A stretch of DNA of 64,000 nt from positions 1-64,000 of the forward strand of contig NZ_RBZW01000024.1 in the NCBI RefSeq assembly GCF_006543045.1, given 5' to 3'. The notes below the pieces were generated by a model, which saw only the letters and a program-made list of their open reading frames with translations, was not told the DNA's origin and did no database searches. The position numbers and the translations under genes were made by a program. Of this stretch, positions 17,317 through 26,091 are shown in pieces; the stretch's first letter is position 1, and the number at the start of each line of letters is the position of its first letter. The DNA comes from Salinadaptatus halalkaliphilus (GTDB lineage: Archaea > Halobacteriota > Halobacteria > Halobacteriales > Natrialbaceae).

Positions 17317-17979
17317 CTACGAATTATCGGGGATGTCGAGCCGGTCTGTCGTATCGTCGTGCTTGTCGGAGTCTGTATTCTTGCCGACACGAGTCTCCCG
17401 TTCGTCGACACGCACGAACTCTTCCTCGGTCAACGATTGGATGACTACCGGAGTAACCTCGATCGAAGCGGTCGGACGATAGGTTGTGCCATCAAATTGA
17501 GACCACAGCGACAGTATCTCATCTACTGGTTCGTCGACGAGCGTTATCGTTACTGGCTCGCTCTGATAAAGGGGTGTCGTCGATTCTGCCGGATCGATCT
17601 GACAGTTATCGTGAAGGATCTGTAGCGCAGCGCCCAGACGGGTTCCCCGCTCGAGGGGGCCGGATCGTCCGTCGCCAGTTGCTGCTCGTGACTCCTCTTG
17701 GTCAGTGCTGTAGGCGGCTAGAAGATACCGCACCGAAAGCGTAAGCGGTGGGTCGGTGCGCATATTCCCGGTTATCTGCTTTGCTGCCGTTCCGCTCCGG
17801 TTGTCCGTTGTTATTCGGTACGGACACACCGCGAGTTCGAGCCCAGAAAGCGCGTCGACTGCATCCGGAGAAACCGCTTCGATCCCTGCTGGGTCGAGCG
17901 GATAGGGCTCTTTCGTTGCGTGTTTCTGTAACAGTTCGACGATCGCCATCGTAACATCAGCTATCGCGCTGTAAGTCAT
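17317..17979 (-). CDS. DUF4255 / Pvc16-like tail terminator
   Basis: A 220-residue protein of the DUF4255 (Pvc16 N-terminal) family, which caps the distal end of the eCIS tube and sheath. Diagnostic features: the N-terminal AIADVTMAIVELLQ, the central LELAVCPYRITTD, PPLTLSVRYLLAAYS, and LGAALQILHDN. The last ~45 residues are a charged, probably disordered tail. It lies about 80 bases downstream of the AAA+ ATPase gene on the same strand, as Pvc15-Pvc16 do, and is convergent with tube protein 2. Confidence 0.9.
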   Translation of the reverse strand: MTYSAIADVTMAIVELLQKHATKEPYPLDPAGIEAVSPDAVDALSGLELAVCPYRITTDNRSGTAAKQITGNMRTDPPLTLSVRYLLAAYSTDQEESRAATGDGRSGPLERGTRLGAALQILHDNCQIDPAESTTPLYQSEPVTITLVDEPVDEILSLWSQFDGTTYRPTASIEVTPVVIQSLTEEEFVRVDERETRVGKNTDSDKHDDTTDRLDIPDNS

Positions 17980-18056
17980 CGTTCATGTCGTTATGGTTGG
18001 CTTGTGTATTTTGTCTGCACTCACACGAATCCGGCAGGAGTGCGTTGGCACCGTTC

Positions 18057-20222
18057 TCAGCGGGTAGGCTGGTGACGGTCCTTTTGCTCGCGTTCCGTCG
18101 GTCCCTGGAGATACTCGAGATACGGCTCGAATTCACTCGCCTGAATCCGACTGTTCCGATCGCGTTTGTACTGTTCGAGCGCTTCGACGACGTGTCGCAT
18201 CGTGATCGTCTCGGCGTCGGCCTCGGCGGCGTAGATCGCGATGTGTTTCGCGAGTTTGTCGATCGTTCCGCCGCTGTACTCGAAGTCGGCGAGCCATTCG
18301 GTGTCGATGTCCTCGACGGGCATCGACGGTGGGAAAATCGACCCCCAGATCGCCCGTCGGATCGCGGCGTCGGGTTTCTCGAAGCGGATCGTATGCGTGA
18401 TGCGCCGGGAAAATGCGGTATCGATGTTCTGTGCGTAGTTCGTCGTCAACACGATGATGCCGTCGTAGTGTTCGATCCGCTGGAGCAGGTAGTTCACTTC
18501 GACGTTCGCGTACCGATCGGTTGCGTCCGAGACTTCCGCCCGATCGCCGAAGATGGAGTCGGCCTCGTCGAACAGCAAGATCGCGTTCGACTGTTCTGCG
18601 GCCTGGAAGATCTCCTCGAGGTTCTCCTCGGTTTCGCCGATGTACTTCGAGACGACCGACGAGAGGTCGATCTTGTAGACGTCCATCCCGACTTCGTTCG
18701 CCAGCACCTCGGCGGCCATCGTCTTCCCGGTCCCCGGCAGTCCCTTGAACAGGGCGACCACGCCCGCGTTCTTGTCGCGGTCGCGAAACCCCCAGTCGTC
18801 GTAGATGCGGCCGCGGTTCGTGACGTGGGCCTCGAGGGTCTCGAGTTGGCGTCTCGTCTCCGCGCCGAGTTTGATGTCGTCCCAGGACAGGTCGGGCTCG
18901 ATGTGCTGTGCCAGGTCCTCGAGTGCGTCGGAGGACTGGGCGCGACAGCCCGCGCGAACGTCGTCGACTGTCGGCTCGCCGTCGGCAGCCAGCGTTCGGG
19001 CCGTCGTCAGCGCCGCCTCCAGCTGTCCCTGGGTCAGATCGAACGTGCTCGCCAGCCGTTCCGGATCGATATCCGCGGGAAGAGAATCCGCGCGGTCCGC
19101 CCAGAACTCGCGGCGCTGTGCGATGGTCGGCCGGGAAAATTCCCGGATCGCATCCAGCGTTCGGTCCCGTCGGTTCGACGGCGTCCACGACTCCCGGCCG
19201 ACGACGTAGAGGCCAGTCTCGAGGTCGCCGACGCGGTGGACGATCGCCTCGAGGGACTGATCCGCGTCGGCAACAGCCTGGTCGGCGTGGTGGAGTACAA
19301 GCGGCAGGCCGAGCAGTCGCGCCTCGCGGACGACCGCCTCGAGGGCGTCGGCCGCGAGAACCGCCCGCAGGTCGGCCCGGAGCAGCCGGTCGCTCTCACA
19401 GACGGCTTCCACAGCACGGTGCATTCCGGCCCCCGCCGGGCCGTGGAGGTAGACGCGCCGGCCCCGACCATCGGGATCGGGCAGTGCCTCCAGATCCGCC
19501 CGACACGCCGGGGCTATTAGCAGGTCCTCGAGGGATGCGTCTGCGTCTGCGATCGTCAGTGGCTGGTCCTGGATTCGGGTCTCCCGCTCGAGGTGCGTTT
19601 GCAGCGTTGGATCGATGCCGTCGCTGTCGAGCAGGTACGACCGAATCCGGTCGTCGACAGCGACGTCAGTCTCGAGTAACGATGCCGACGGATCGTCGGA
19701 ACGTTTGAGTGTCACGAGGTCGGCGTCGACGAGCGGAGATTCATCGAAGAGCAGCCTGACAGCACTGGCGAACACCGCGGGCGAGTCGGCAAACAGGTCG
19801 GCGCAGAGCCCGACCGTCGGACGCGAAGTAGACAGTTCATCGGTCAGGCCGGTCATCGCATCGGTGACGCCGGGGTCTAGGTCGGGCAACAGCGCTACGA
19901 CCAGCACATCACGATGCGGTGGCTGCAGATCGAACGCGTCGACGAGGTTTCGAAGGCGAAGTTCGACACCCTGTTCGTGGGCTGCGTTACACTTGCGCTC
20001 GATACGGTCCCGTCGCTTCCGAAACCGATCACGGTCTCGTTCAGGAAGTGCATACTCGAGGGTAGCGGCCGACGCGACCGGCTCCCCGACTCCGTCGGCT
20101 TCGTCCATCGATAGCCCGTCCTGGGTGAACCGTGACGTGGCACTCTCGCGAAACGTCTCCAGACGCGCGTTGGCCAGCTTGCTTTCTTCGAGGAGATGCT
20201 CGAGTGTGTCGTAGTAGGGCAC
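18057..20222 (-). CDS. AAA+ ATPase, Afp15/Pvc15-like (eCIS)
   Basis: A ~721-residue ATPase of the eCIS-associated AAA+ family, thought to help assembly or effector loading. The N-terminal ~450 residues are a helical region plus a degenerate AAA-like module (LDPGVTDAMTGLTDEL; YLHGPAGAGMHRAVEA lacks a Walker Lys). The active module lies near residues 470-700: Walker A GLPGTGKT at ~490, Walker B ILLFDEADSIFGDRAE, sensor 1 VLTTNYAQNIDTAF and the arginine finger in FSRRITHTIRFEKP. The start is the GTG at 20222, with a TTG just before it. The AT-rich divergent promoter is shared with the first DUF4157 gene. Confidence 0.9.
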   Translation of the reverse strand: MPYYDTLEHLLEESKLANARLETFRESATSRFTQDGLSMDEADGVGEPVASAATLEYALPERDRDRFRKRRDRIERKCNAAHEQGVELRLRNLVDAFDLQPPHRDVLVVALLPDLDPGVTDAMTGLTDELSTSRPTVGLCADLFADSPAVFASAVRLLFDESPLVDADLVTLKRSDDPSASLLETDVAVDDRIRSYLLDSDGIDPTLQTHLERETRIQDQPLTIADADASLEDLLIAPACRADLEALPDPDGRGRRVYLHGPAGAGMHRAVEAVCESDRLLRADLRAVLAADALEAVVREARLLGLPLVLHHADQAVADADQSLEAIVHRVGDLETGLYVVGRESWTPSNRRDRTLDAIREFSRPTIAQRREFWADRADSLPADIDPERLASTFDLTQGQLEAALTTARTLAADGEPTVDDVRAGCRAQSSDALEDLAQHIEPDLSWDDIKLGAETRRQLETLEAHVTNRGRIYDDWGFRDRDKNAGVVALFKGLPGTGKTMAAEVLANEVGMDVYKIDLSSVVSKYIGETEENLEEIFQAAEQSNAILLFDEADSIFGDRAEVSDATDRYANVEVNYLLQRIEHYDGIIVLTTNYAQNIDTAFSRRITHTIRFEKPDAAIRRAIWGSIFPPSMPVEDIDTEWLADFEYSGGTIDKLAKHIAIYAAEADAETITMRHVVEALEQYKRDRNSRIQASEFEPYLEYLQGPTEREQKDRHQPTR

Positions 20223-20341
20223 CAATATCCGTTCTATTGTCTACCTGTGCAAAATATATTTTGTGTATCTCGATCTAGTATTTTAGCTCAAAGTATTAGA
20301 CAACAAATTTTATAGCAAGATAAGACAAATAGGAGAGCAAG
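20223..20341. promoter_or_regulatory. Divergent AT-rich promoter between the AAA+ ATPase and effector array
   Basis: A very AT-rich 120-base gap. AAATATATTTTG at 20253-20264 is the best TATA candidate for the leftward ATPase gene. AAATTTTATAG at 20305-20315 is the best for the rightward array, about 28 bases before its ATG, and AGGAGAG at 20331-20337 is a clear Shine-Dalgarno site a few bases before that ATG. Confidence 0.7.
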
Positions 20342-21706
20342 ATGGCATTTCGATCCGCCAGAGTGAACGCCGACGAATCGGCGGCCGATCGCCGGGATTC
20401 GGCGACCGCGTGGCAAGACGCCGCCGATTCCGCCGACTCGCCCGCCGCCGGTGGGAGAGACCAGTCGCCCGCGCCCGTCGATGCATTCGGGGTCGACCCA
20501 ACCAAGACCCAGCGTGCGACGCTGCAACGTGCGGCCAAACAGTACGGCAACGACGACACCCGCCAGTGGGCTGCCGAAGGGATGCCCACCGACGCGATGG
20601 GCACGCCCAGCGAGATGGCGGCCTTCCGCGAGCGCCAGCAGGCTCGTCCCGCTGCAGTCCCACACGATATCGAACAGCAAAACGAAGCCTCGCTGCACCG
20701 GAACAAAGCCGCTCACCGTGATCACGAACCCGCCGGCGAGGCTGCTGTCCCCGAATCAGTCCGGGAGGTTGTCTCCGAACCCGGCCAGCAACTCGAGGGC
20801 GAGGTCAAAGCCGGCCTCGAGCAGCGGTTAGACGCCTCGCTGGATCACGTCCAGATTCACACGGGGCCGACGGCCCAGCAGGCCTGCGAAGAGGTCAACG
20901 CCCGCGCGTTCGCGGTCGGGAACCACATCGCGTTCGGTCCGGGCGAGTATGATCCCGAGAGTCCGAAAGGACAGCATCTCATCGCCCACGAAGTCGTCCA
21001 CACCCTCCAGCAACCCGCCGCTCCCATCTCGATGATGCCAAAAACCGAGGTCGGGATGGAGGTCGACCCCGATCCGGCCGCCGAACGCGAGGCTGACGAA
21101 ATCGCCGGCCAGATCATGCGTGGCTGGGAAACCGGTCTCGAGGGTGAGATGGCCGATACCGAAATCCACGTCCAGCGGTTTACTGGGGCCATCGCCGATA
21201 TCGGGAGTACTGCGGCGAGTATGGTGAAGCTCAACCACGAAGCACAGAAAAACGCTCAGGAGGCCGAAGCCGAAAGTTACGCCCAGATGGGTGGCACCGA
21301 GGGCTCGCTCGAGGATCGGGTCGAAAATCTCGAGAAGCAAGTATCCAAACTCGGCGAGTACGTCTCTGAGCAGGTCGCCCCCGCCTCGACCAAACGACAG
21401 ATGGTCACCGAGGCTGGGAAGGACGCCCTCTCGAGTGGGGCCGGGTTGGCAACAGGTGCGGGCATTGCCGCCTTAGGACTGGCAGGCCCGCTGGGTGCAA
21501 TCGCTGGTGCGGCGCTTGCCGGGGCTGCCACCAAAGGAATGATGGATACGAGCTCTGCTGTTAGCCAGACTGCCAAGCAGGTCACTCCTGACTGGCTCGA
21601 CGAGTGGGGTGACTCCGTTACTGATCGCCTGCCAAAATGGCTCGGTGGTCGGGATGAGGATGAAGATCAATACCATGGTGGTAATGAGATTGATGGGATC
21701 CGGTGA
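20342..21706 (+). CDS. DUF4157 (eCIS effector-associated) protein, module A, full length
   Basis: A 454-residue protein. Residues 1-110 are a polar, disordered lead. Residues ~150-240 are the DUF4157 domain: DASLDHVQIHTGPTAQQA, ARAFAVGNHIAFGPGEY and the zinc-protease motif H216-E-V-V-H220, followed by PAAEREADEIA. Residues ~300-360 are a coiled coil. Residues ~365-405 are a Gly/Ala-rich hydrophobic stretch (GLATGAGIAALGLAGPLGAI), like a glycine-zipper membrane segment. DUF4157 marks eCIS-linked proteins, often cargo. The stop overlaps the partner gene's GTG (GTGA). I read it as a cargo protein with a membrane-active tail; protease activity is possible but untested. Confidence 0.82.
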   Translation: MAFRSARVNADESAADRRDSATAWQDAADSADSPAAGGRDQSPAPVDAFGVDPTKTQRATLQRAAKQYGNDDTRQWAAEGMPTDAMGTPSEMAAFRERQQARPAAVPHDIEQQNEASLHRNKAAHRDHEPAGEAAVPESVREVVSEPGQQLEGEVKAGLEQRLDASLDHVQIHTGPTAQQACEEVNARAFAVGNHIAFGPGEYDPESPKGQHLIAHEVVHTLQQPAAPISMMPKTEVGMEVDPDPAAEREADEIAGQIMRGWETGLEGEMADTEIHVQRFTGAIADIGSTAASMVKLNHEAQKNAQEAEAESYAQMGGTEGSLEDRVENLEKQVSKLGEYVSEQVAPASTKRQMVTEAGKDALSSGAGLATGAGIAALGLAGPLGAIAGAALAGAATKGMMDTSSAVSQTAKQVTPDWLDEWGDSVTDRLPKWLGGRDEDEDQYHGGNEIDGIR

Positions 21707-23205
21707 TTAATATGAAGGCGACTATCCCCGGTGAAAATGAAGAAGGGATCGGTGTCGACGTTATCGATAATAACGGTGCAGAACATGAGATAACGTTCGA
21801 AAAGCAGTCGAATGAGATTGTCTATCACCAGTGTGAGCAATATGCAGACGACCCAGCTAATCGGACTCCTGAAGAAAATGAGTATAATAGGCAGGCCCGC
21901 AGATACGCCCGTTATTACGTCTTCCTGAACCGCGGTTACGACACGGTCGACCCGAAGTGGAAAAATCCCGTCCACCTGCAAGCAGTTCGCTCGGCGATCG
22001 ATTCGATGGACCTTGAGGAGTTCGAGTCCCATTTCGGCGATCTCTACCAGCAATTGAAGAGTCACCACGACGACGACACGGAGCGCGTCCTGCATCCTCC
22101 GTCAGATTCCCAAGATGAAGACTATCACCTCTACCGCAAGCATGTTTACCTCGGCCTCGATCCCCTCGAGACCGACCTCGCGGATGACGCTCGAGAACTG
22201 GCCACCGAGTTCGGGCTCGATTTAGACCAGCACGCACCGACGGAAACGTCACTGTCGGGACTAACTGACGATGGCCTCAAGGCATGGACTAGCTTTTCTA
22301 CTGAACTGTTCGAACGTTCTGACGGGGACGAACTGGCAGAATTGGCCGAAGGGTTCTACGTCGATACCACCTCTGAGCTGCATATGGCGTATCTCGACCA
22401 CGACGGCATCGAGCAGGTGACGACGGCGATCGAACCCGACAGGGAACCCGATGCTCGGCTCGAAGTGTCACCAATCGAACCCCGGTCGATGGAACACTTC
22501 AAGGCTGCACTCGAGTTTAACCTGATCTGCCAGATTCGAGACTGTTTCATCCGCATGGGCGTTACCCCACCCGAAGAGTTCCAGGTGCTGGGTGTCGGTC
22601 TCATCGCTGCTGTCCAAGCCTACGACGAGGTCGACTTCTACCCGGATTATCATCTCATTCAAGACGACGGCACCTTCTACGGGGACATCAACTCGAAATA
22701 CTTCTCAGATAACTCCCTGCTCGGCAGTGTGAAATCACTGCTGAACTGACCGAACCCCATGTCGACACGGACTCTCAGTACAGATTGCTCGAGACTCGCA
22801 CCGATTCTGTCGAACTCTGCGAGCAAGTGGGCTACGAAAAACTGGAAACGTTCTCGGAACGCAGACTCGGACACCGAGACGAGCGAGAAGTCACGAGCAC
22901 AGACAGCGGACACGTCGTCTTCGTCGGCTGCTGTCCGAAACGGGAGTCCTCAACCGCTGGCGGCGGCCGCCCTCGAGCGAGACGCGGCCAAAGTCGAGAC
23001 CCACCTCGAGGCAGCGACGTTCGATAACTCCGCTGCGACCGTGGAGCTGGCCGACTCGGCGGCCCCGCGTCTGTTCGGTCGCGATCAGGGAGAAATTCAG
23101 CGTTCCCTCAAGGGCACTGATACGAGCACTGACGAGGTCCCCGGGCAAGTGCTGGACGTGCTGAGCAACGGTGGCCAGCCACTCGACGGGACGGTTCAGC
23201 GCGCC
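20665..23205 (+). repeat. Large direct duplication, left copy
   Basis: From mid-module A (CGATATCGAACA, 20665) through partner A into the N-terminal half of module B, this stretch is near-identical to 27238-29775. Conservation includes the intergenic junction (CTGCTGAACTGACCGAACC). The main break is the first ~170 bases of the partner gene, which differ strongly. Confidence 0.8.
21712..22749 (+). CDS. Array partner protein, module A
   Basis: A 345-residue acidic protein of a family I do not recognise, present four times in this array. The N-terminal ~55 residues are variable and AT-rich at the DNA level (conserved core VxDNNGAEH). The body begins with QARRYARYYVFLNRGYDTVDP and ends with CQIRDCFIRMGVTPPEEFQ and YDEVDFYPDY. 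It has no signal peptide, membrane span or known catalytic motif. A GTG at 21703 overlapping the DUF4157 stop is an alternative start; the ATG at 21712 gives the same M(K/R)A beginning as its paralogues. Strict one-to-one pairing with DUF4157 genes suggests an immunity protein, chaperone or loading factor. Confidence 0.7.
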   Translation: MKATIPGENEEGIGVDVIDNNGAEHEITFEKQSNEIVYHQCEQYADDPANRTPEENEYNRQARRYARYYVFLNRGYDTVDPKWKNPVHLQAVRSAIDSMDLEEFESHFGDLYQQLKSHHDDDTERVLHPPSDSQDEDYHLYRKHVYLGLDPLETDLADDARELATEFGLDLDQHAPTETSLSGLTDDGLKAWTSFSTELFERSDGDELAELAEGFYVDTTSELHMAYLDHDGIEQVTTAIEPDREPDARLEVSPIEPRSMEHFKAALEFNLICQIRDCFIRMGVTPPEEFQVLGVGLIAAVQAYDEVDFYPDYHLIQDDGTFYGDINSKYFSDNSLLGSVKSLLN

Positions 23206-24051
23206 CTCGAGGAGCGCATGGACGCCGATTTCTCGGACGTGCGCATCCACACGGGCGGCACTGCAGCGAAAGCAGCCGAAGCCATCGACGCGAAGGCGTT
23301 TACGTGCGGGAACGATATCGTGTTCAACTCGGGCGAGTACGAGCCAGAGTCGCCAGAGGGACAGCACTTGCTCGCACACGAACTCGCGCACGTCACACAA
23401 CAGAACGGTGGCGCGCCGATTTCGATGATGCCTCAAGAGGGTGCAGATCTCGAGATTGACCCCGATCCGCAACTCGAGCGCGAGGCTGATCAAGCGGCCG
23501 AACAGGCGCTTTCCGGTGAGGAGCCGCTGGTCGTGAATCGGATGGGGACGGATGTGCACATTCAGCGGATGCCTGCCGGTGCTCCAGTGAAAGGTGCAGA
23601 AGGTGGCGCGGGCCTGGCCGGCCGGGTGAGTGCCATTGAGGAGTCACTGAGTGAACTGGAGCCGTTGAAGTCACTGGCCGATCGGACCGACGAGCTCAAA
23701 GCACAACTGGACGGTTCGGGCGACGGCGGGGTCGCGAAGAAAGTTGGCGCGGCCGGTATTTGGGGCAGCGTCGGTGCCGCACTCACCCAGGCTCAGCATG
23801 CCGGTGCCGACGCCCTCGGCGTCGAAAGCCTCCTCGGCAACCTCACTGGCGATGCCCACGCCGACGCCGTTCTCGGAACTGTCATTGCCGGGACCACCGC
23901 CGCGAAGATCACTGGTGGCAAAGAAGGCATCTCCGCGCTCAAAAAGCGCGCCAAAGCGTGGTTCTCCGAGTGGCGAGCCAAGAGTAACGAAGACGAGCAC
24001 AAGAGCCGGGAGGATGGGCAAACCGACGATTCATCACTCAAGTTTTGGTGA
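22759..24051 (+). CDS. DUF4157 (eCIS effector-associated) protein, module B
   Basis: A 430-residue DUF4157 protein of a second subtype. The disordered lead (residues 1-135) contains ADSAAPRLFGRDQGEIQRSL. The DUF4157 domain spans ~145-240, with DADFSDVRIHTGGTAAKA, TCGNDIVFNSGEYEPES and the motif H207-E-L-A-H211. The tail (~250-430) has a short heptad region, then Gly/Ala-rich helices (GIWGSVGAALTQA, VLGTVIAGTTAAKITGG) and a basic/aromatic end (KKRAKAWFSEWRAK). The tail shares no evident sequence with module A, as expected for variable effector ends. It lies nine bases after partner A, and its TGA overlaps the partner B ATG by one base. Confidence 0.8.
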   Translation: MSTRTLSTDCSRLAPILSNSASKWATKNWKRSRNADSDTETSEKSRAQTADTSSSSAAVRNGSPQPLAAAALERDAAKVETHLEAATFDNSAATVELADSAAPRLFGRDQGEIQRSLKGTDTSTDEVPGQVLDVLSNGGQPLDGTVQRALEERMDADFSDVRIHTGGTAAKAAEAIDAKAFTCGNDIVFNSGEYEPESPEGQHLLAHELAHVTQQNGGAPISMMPQEGADLEIDPDPQLEREADQAAEQALSGEEPLVVNRMGTDVHIQRMPAGAPVKGAEGGAGLAGRVSAIEESLSELEPLKSLADRTDELKAQLDGSGDGGVAKKVGAAGIWGSVGAALTQAQHAGADALGVESLLGNLTGDAHADAVLGTVIAGTTAAKITGGKEGISALKKRAKAWFSEWRAKSNEDEHKSREDGQTDDSSLKFW

Positions 24052-25004
24052 TGAGAATGAAGGCAAAAATTGTTGGGGAAGATGATGTTGATGTGGGAGT
24101 GGAGGTCGTCGATAATAATGGTGCCGGACATCGTATTGTAGTCGGGCATGATGGAGATATAAACGGTCATTCACAAGAGGGGTATTCAGATTACCCGGAA
24201 GAACGCTCAAATACAGAAGGAGAGTCCATCACTCAGGCTCGCCGCTATGCAAAATATCACGTCTACCGAGAAACAGGGTACGACACGATTGAGCCGCGTA
24301 TGAATCCGGATCGGATCGCTGCGGTACTCGCGGCCGTCCACACGATGGACGACGATCAGTTCGAGTCGCTGTTCGATCCGTTCCACCGGCAAGTCGTCAG
24401 CTACGACGATCCGTCAGTCGACCCACCGGTCGATTCCCTCGAGTACGTCGATCGCGAGGAGTTCAAACTGTACATGCTCGACGTCTACCTCAAGGAGGAT
24501 CTCGAGGAGATCCGAGCGACCGCGGACGCGTACAGCGACGAACTGGCGACGATTGTTGACGAAGTCGAATCTCAGACCGACAGTGGCGGTCTCCGACAGA
24601 AGGTTGCCAGTTTCGCCGGCCAGGTCCAAGAGCGAACGGCGTCCGGCGACATCGAGCCGCCAGAGTTCTCTATCGAAGCAGTTTCGGATGTCCACATGCT
24701 CTACTATGAGGACACTAATGACGATCGCGTCGTCGAGGGCAACCGGCCGCTCGATCGTGAGCCCGATTCCCGACTCGAGTTCACACCGATGCCCGCCCAC
24801 CCTATAGAGCAGTTTCGGCCCCTAATCGAGGAACACTTGCTCTGCCAGATCAGAGACTGCTACGTCGGGATGGGCGAGGAACCGCCCGCACAGTACCGCG
24901 TGCTTGGTCACGGCCTCTACAAATTCGCCCAGAAGTACCGCCACTTCGATTGTTACCCCGACTACGCCGATCCGAACGCCGATGTTCCAGGCTACAGGCC
25001 CTAA
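24051..25004 (+). CDS. Array partner protein, module B
   Basis: A ~317-residue member of the partner family. The N-terminus MKAKIVGEDD leads to VEVVDNNGAGH; then QARRYAKYHVYRETGYDTIEP, and a C-terminal block LLCQIRDCYVGMGEEPPAQY with FDCYPDY. The middle third is unlike partner A. The first ~150 bases are clearly AT-rich compared with the rest of the gene, a shift shared with the other partners. The ATG at 24051 overlaps the module B stop; 24057 is an alternative. Function is unknown; pairing argues for a cognate role with its DUF4157 protein. Confidence 0.7.
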   Translation: MRMKAKIVGEDDVDVGVEVVDNNGAGHRIVVGHDGDINGHSQEGYSDYPEERSNTEGESITQARRYAKYHVYRETGYDTIEPRMNPDRIAAVLAAVHTMDDDQFESLFDPFHRQVVSYDDPSVDPPVDSLEYVDREEFKLYMLDVYLKEDLEEIRATADAYSDELATIVDEVESQTDSGGLRQKVASFAGQVQERTASGDIEPPEFSIEAVSDVHMLYYEDTNDDRVVEGNRPLDREPDSRLEFTPMPAHPIEQFRPLIEEHLLCQIRDCYVGMGEEPPAQYRVLGHGLYKFAQKYRHFDCYPDYADPNADVPGYRP

Positions 25005-25026
25005 GTCAGACCTGCAGATAGCATTC

Positions 25027-26088
25027 ATGAGTGTCGAATTCCGTTTCGTGTCGCCGCAGTCGACAGCGAAAAACTCATTGACCCCTGACTGGCGGTCGAA
25101 GTTCGCACCGACGCAGACATTACAACGTGGACAGCCATGCATTCAACAAGGCGGTGGCCAGCCACTCGAGGGGACGATTCAGCGCGCCCTCGAGGAGCGG
25201 ATGGACGCCGACTTCTCGGACGTGCGCATTCACACGGGTGGCTCGGCGGCTGTAGCCGCTGAAGCGATCGACGCTCGAGCCTTTACGTGCGGCAACGATA
25301 TCGTGTTCAACTCAGGCGAGTACGAGCCAGAGTCGCCAGAGGGACAGCACTTGCTCGCACACGAACTCGCGCACGTCAAACAACAGAACGGTGGCGCGCC
25401 GATTTCGATGATGCCTCAAGAGGGTGCAGATTTCGAGATCGATCCCGATCCGCAACTCGAGCGCGAAGCGGACGAGGCCGCAGCGCAGGCACTGAGTGGT
25501 GAGAAGCCGCTGATCGTGAGTCGGATGGGGACGGACGTCCACATTCAGCGGACGGCCACCGACGACGGTGGACTCGCGAGCCCATCCCGGATTCGCAAAA
25601 TCGTCTCCGAAGAGATCGAACAGCGCGTTCCCGAGGCGGTAGACAAGCGATTGGAACAGCGATCCGAGGAAATCGAGGAGATGCTCAGCGGCTCGGGCGA
25701 ACGTGACGAAGCGGCGTTGGAAGACCTCGGTGTAGATCCCGAGGCGATCGAGGGCGGAGAGAGCAGCGTGTGGGAACGGCTACGCGACGGGGCAACCGAC
25801 AACCGAACGGCGGTCACCGCCGGAGTCGGCGCAACCGTTGCAGCACTGACGACGGTCGCATCCGCCGGCGCGTTGCCGCTTGCTGCTGGTGCTGCCGTCG
25901 CTGCCTCTGGAGCCTTCGCCTCGAGTATGCTCGGCAAAGGGGCTGCCGACGCCGCACTCGGTGAAGAGAGCAGTCTCTCGCCGGAAGAACTCGCGACGAT
26001 CGTCGAAACGGTCAAACGTGAACTGCGAGAGAGTGGCGAGACTGGAGCGGGTGACTCGACCGGTGACGCAAAGAGTAGGAGGGGATAA
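25027..26088 (+). CDS. DUF4157 protein, module C, N-terminally shortened
   Basis: A 353-residue DUF4157 protein that lacks the ~130-residue lead of module B and replaces it with ~45 unrelated residues. From GGGQPLEGTIQRALEERMDADF onward it is nearly identical to module B through the motif H112-E-L-A-H116 and READEAAAQALSG, then diverges into its own tail: a helical region (IRKIVSEEIEQRV), a Gly/Ala-rich hydrophobic stretch (AAGAAVAASGAFASSMLG) at ~285-325 and a charged end. The start at 25027 avoids overlap with partner B. Loss of the lead may make it a silent or donor cassette, or it may still be expressed from the shared transcript. Confidence 0.75.
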   Translation: MSVEFRFVSPQSTAKNSLTPDWRSKFAPTQTLQRGQPCIQQGGGQPLEGTIQRALEERMDADFSDVRIHTGGSAAVAAEAIDARAFTCGNDIVFNSGEYEPESPEGQHLLAHELAHVKQQNGGAPISMMPQEGADFEIDPDPQLEREADEAAAQALSGEKPLIVSRMGTDVHIQRTATDDGGLASPSRIRKIVSEEIEQRVPEAVDKRLEQRSEEIEEMLSGSGERDEAALEDLGVDPEAIEGGESSVWERLRDGATDNRTAVTAGVGATVAALTTVASAGALPLAAGAAVAASGAFASSMLGKGAADAALGEESSLSPEELATIVETVKRELRESGETGAGDSTGDAKSRRG

Positions 26089-26091
26089 ATT

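Noticed and set aside
17985-19520. A 511-codon rightward frame opposite the Pvc15-like ATPase
   Set aside because: Antisense to a gene with intact Walker A/B and arginine-finger motifs.
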